A DNA stretch of 64,000 nt from Erpobdella octoculata (lineage: Eukaryota; Annelida; Clitellata; Hirudinida; Erpobdellidae): the NCBI GenBank assembly GCA_963978895.1, contig OZ022240.1, positions 14,265,720-14,329,719 of the forward strand, in the 5' to 3' direction. Shown here in pieces: positions 62,656 through 64,000 of the stretch. The translations under genes and the position numbers were made by a program. Position 1 is the stretch's first letter. Each line of letters begins with the position of its first letter. The notes under the pieces were generated by a model. It saw only the letters and a list, made by a program, of their open reading frames with translations, ran no database searches and was not told the DNA's origin.

Positions 62656-64000
62656 TCAGTCACACAATAAACAGAGTGGATCAACAGGTTCATTGCTACA
62701 CATCACAAATTCGTCCTCGTCCGATAATGTTTGATCCGCGATCATGTCAGTACTTTGTGTGCAATCCGTCCCATGTTGACCCGAGATGAGAGAGTTAGTA
62801 TTCAAAGGAGAATCAGGAATGCATCGTGTTGCAACATCAGACAATGCGAATTTATTAGGTTCTTCTGTTGAGGTTTTACTAGATGTATCACTGACATCCT
62901 GGGCACAATGAGTCCCACAACAGGTGGAAACAGGAGACTTGTCCCGACACGACAAACCCTCATCGACACTGTTCATCAATGTTTCGTTAGAGGTCGTGTC
63001 ATTATCCCGTGTGTTATCACTTGCAAGACAAGCCGAAATGAGATCTTCACTCCAAGAAGAAAAACCAGAAACGTCATCATTTAAAGTACTATTCAACTCC
63101 AAGGCACTCTTAGCTACTGAATGTGAAGAAAGGATGGGACGAACAGATCCGTCAACAACACAAGCCGGAAGTTCTTTGCCATCAGTTACTAAAGTCGAAC
63201 TGATGTTTACATTTATATCCTGCGAATCATCCATCGCGAAATCAGTGGAAACTGGAGGGTCGACAGATCTGTCACCACGACAACGAAAACCACCGACGAC
63301 CAATGTTGAGACGCCACGAGATGTAGTAGCCATAGCAGAGGGGTATGACTGATATTGGAGCAATAGGGTTCTGTCAAAATTATTATATTGCATATTTATA
63401 GAGGGTCGTTCTTGAGATATCAGTAAAGCTTCTTTAATTTTTAATCTAACAGGATCGGTATCTTGAACAATTATTTCGGTATTTTCATTCAGTGTTTTTT
63501 TGTTGGGTTTGTGTCCATGAGCAGTAACAAAATGTGAACAAATACTTCCTCCTTGGGTATGCATCGTTAGACGCCTTGAGAGGCTAGTACGCGTATGTCC
63601 TATGTATGTTTCAGGAGTTGTGATTGTGGACATGTAAATTTGTAGACAACATTAGTTTTCTGTAATTGAATAGTTTTTCTAGAGTTATTAGAAAAAACCA
63701 GTTGAAGCGTTTTTTTGTTCGAGTAGTAGATGTGAAGCTGCAGGTGTTGTGAGATTGGATTAGAAACCCGTACGTGGCTATGAATCAAATTCCTGATGGA
63801 GTCTTCGTCTCTTCTATAATTATCATGCATCTGTGCACAATAAAACAACGGTATCAGGGACTTCTGCGGCTGTTTTTTAGAAGTACAATTGTTGTGCTTG
63901 CTATCAACAAATACGGATAGTATCATCCACCATTGAGTTGGAATAATTATTATTAACCAACACAGTTTTAATTCGTTTGACTTCAGTGTCAAAATCAATC
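62656..64000 (-). pseudogene. Penelope-like polyprotein, C-terminal half with GIY-YIG endonuclease
   Basis: The frame enters from the right edge on -. It shows QPQKSLIPLFYCAQMHDNYR, TIQLQKTNVVYKFTCP, then (one frameshift at about 63625) ETYIGHTRTSLSRRLTMH, the GIY-YIG nuclease core, and EALLISQERPSINMQYNNF, the post-nuclease R-P-x-I-N block. The RT lies beyond the edge. After residue about 95 of the second ORF there is an unusual tail of about 230 residues rich in Ser, Thr and Asp with scattered Cys (CRDKSPVSTCCGTHCAQD), ending PVDPLCLLCD. A shorter acidic tail is on the copy at 31762-32026. The frameshift suggests this copy is inactive. It is followed by a 380 bp UTR and the pLTR. Confidence 0.88.

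Overview
This is a piece of an AT-rich metazoan nuclear genome. Four conserved animal protein genes are split by GT-AG introns. The rest is mostly transposable elements (TEs), many nested inside one another, plus long (TA)n and (ATGT)n microsatellites. Nothing looks bacterial or organellar. The repeat mix (hammerhead-bearing Penelope-like elements, Helitrons, hAT, mariner/pogo and piggyBac-type elements, CR1/jockey-like LINEs, a Ty3/gypsy element and an R2-type non-LTR element) fits an invertebrate such as a cnidarian or a lophotrochozoan. I cannot fix the phylum from sequence alone.

Host genes. RNF7/RBX2 (cullin-RING E3 subunit) is on + at 3401-9136 in three exons, and its 5.3 kb first intron is packed with nested DNA transposons. 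A six-exon gene on + at 19957-25723 joins a ZSWIM1/3-like N-terminal region to a BTB domain; I do not recognise this architecture. An RWDD2-type RWD + DUF1115 protein is on + at 51421-52374. ALG11 (dolichol-linked mannosyltransferase) is on - at 60896-53305 in six exons, convergent with the RWDD2-like gene; its third intron is about 5.1 kb and TE-rich.

Repeats by region. 1-3.2 kb: LINE and cysteine-rich repeat-protein remnants. 3.5-8.8 kb: TIR elements with readable target-site duplications (TSDs) inside the RNF7 intron. 9.5-19 kb: a TTAA MITE, hAT relics, a 228 bp MITE and a 1.8 kb foldback element. 20-25 kb: BTB-gene introns holding hAT and LINE fragments. 26-30.3 kb: foldback and pogo-like elements. 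30.4-41.5 kb: Helitrons with GC-rich 18 bp minisatellites, long (TA)n tracts, Penelope-like pieces, and a Ty3/gypsy pair joined tail-to-tail. 41.6-50.4 kb: hAT elements and a four-level nest (dispersed repeat > MITE > Helitron > R2-type retroelement). 55-62 kb: mariner, hAT, SINE, LINE, Helitron helicase and Penelope-like pieces inside or just upstream of ALG11. 62.1 kb to the edge: a Penelope-like element with a GIY-YIG endonuclease.

The most interesting signal is a set of three hammerhead-ribozyme folds (31.4, 58.95 and 62.25 kb) in terminal repeats of Penelope-like elements. Stems I and III change sequence between copies while staying paired. The elements' downstream ends repeatedly abut (TA)n at nearly the same codon, which suggests microsatellite-targeted insertion. 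All calls come from reading the sequence; no database search was run.
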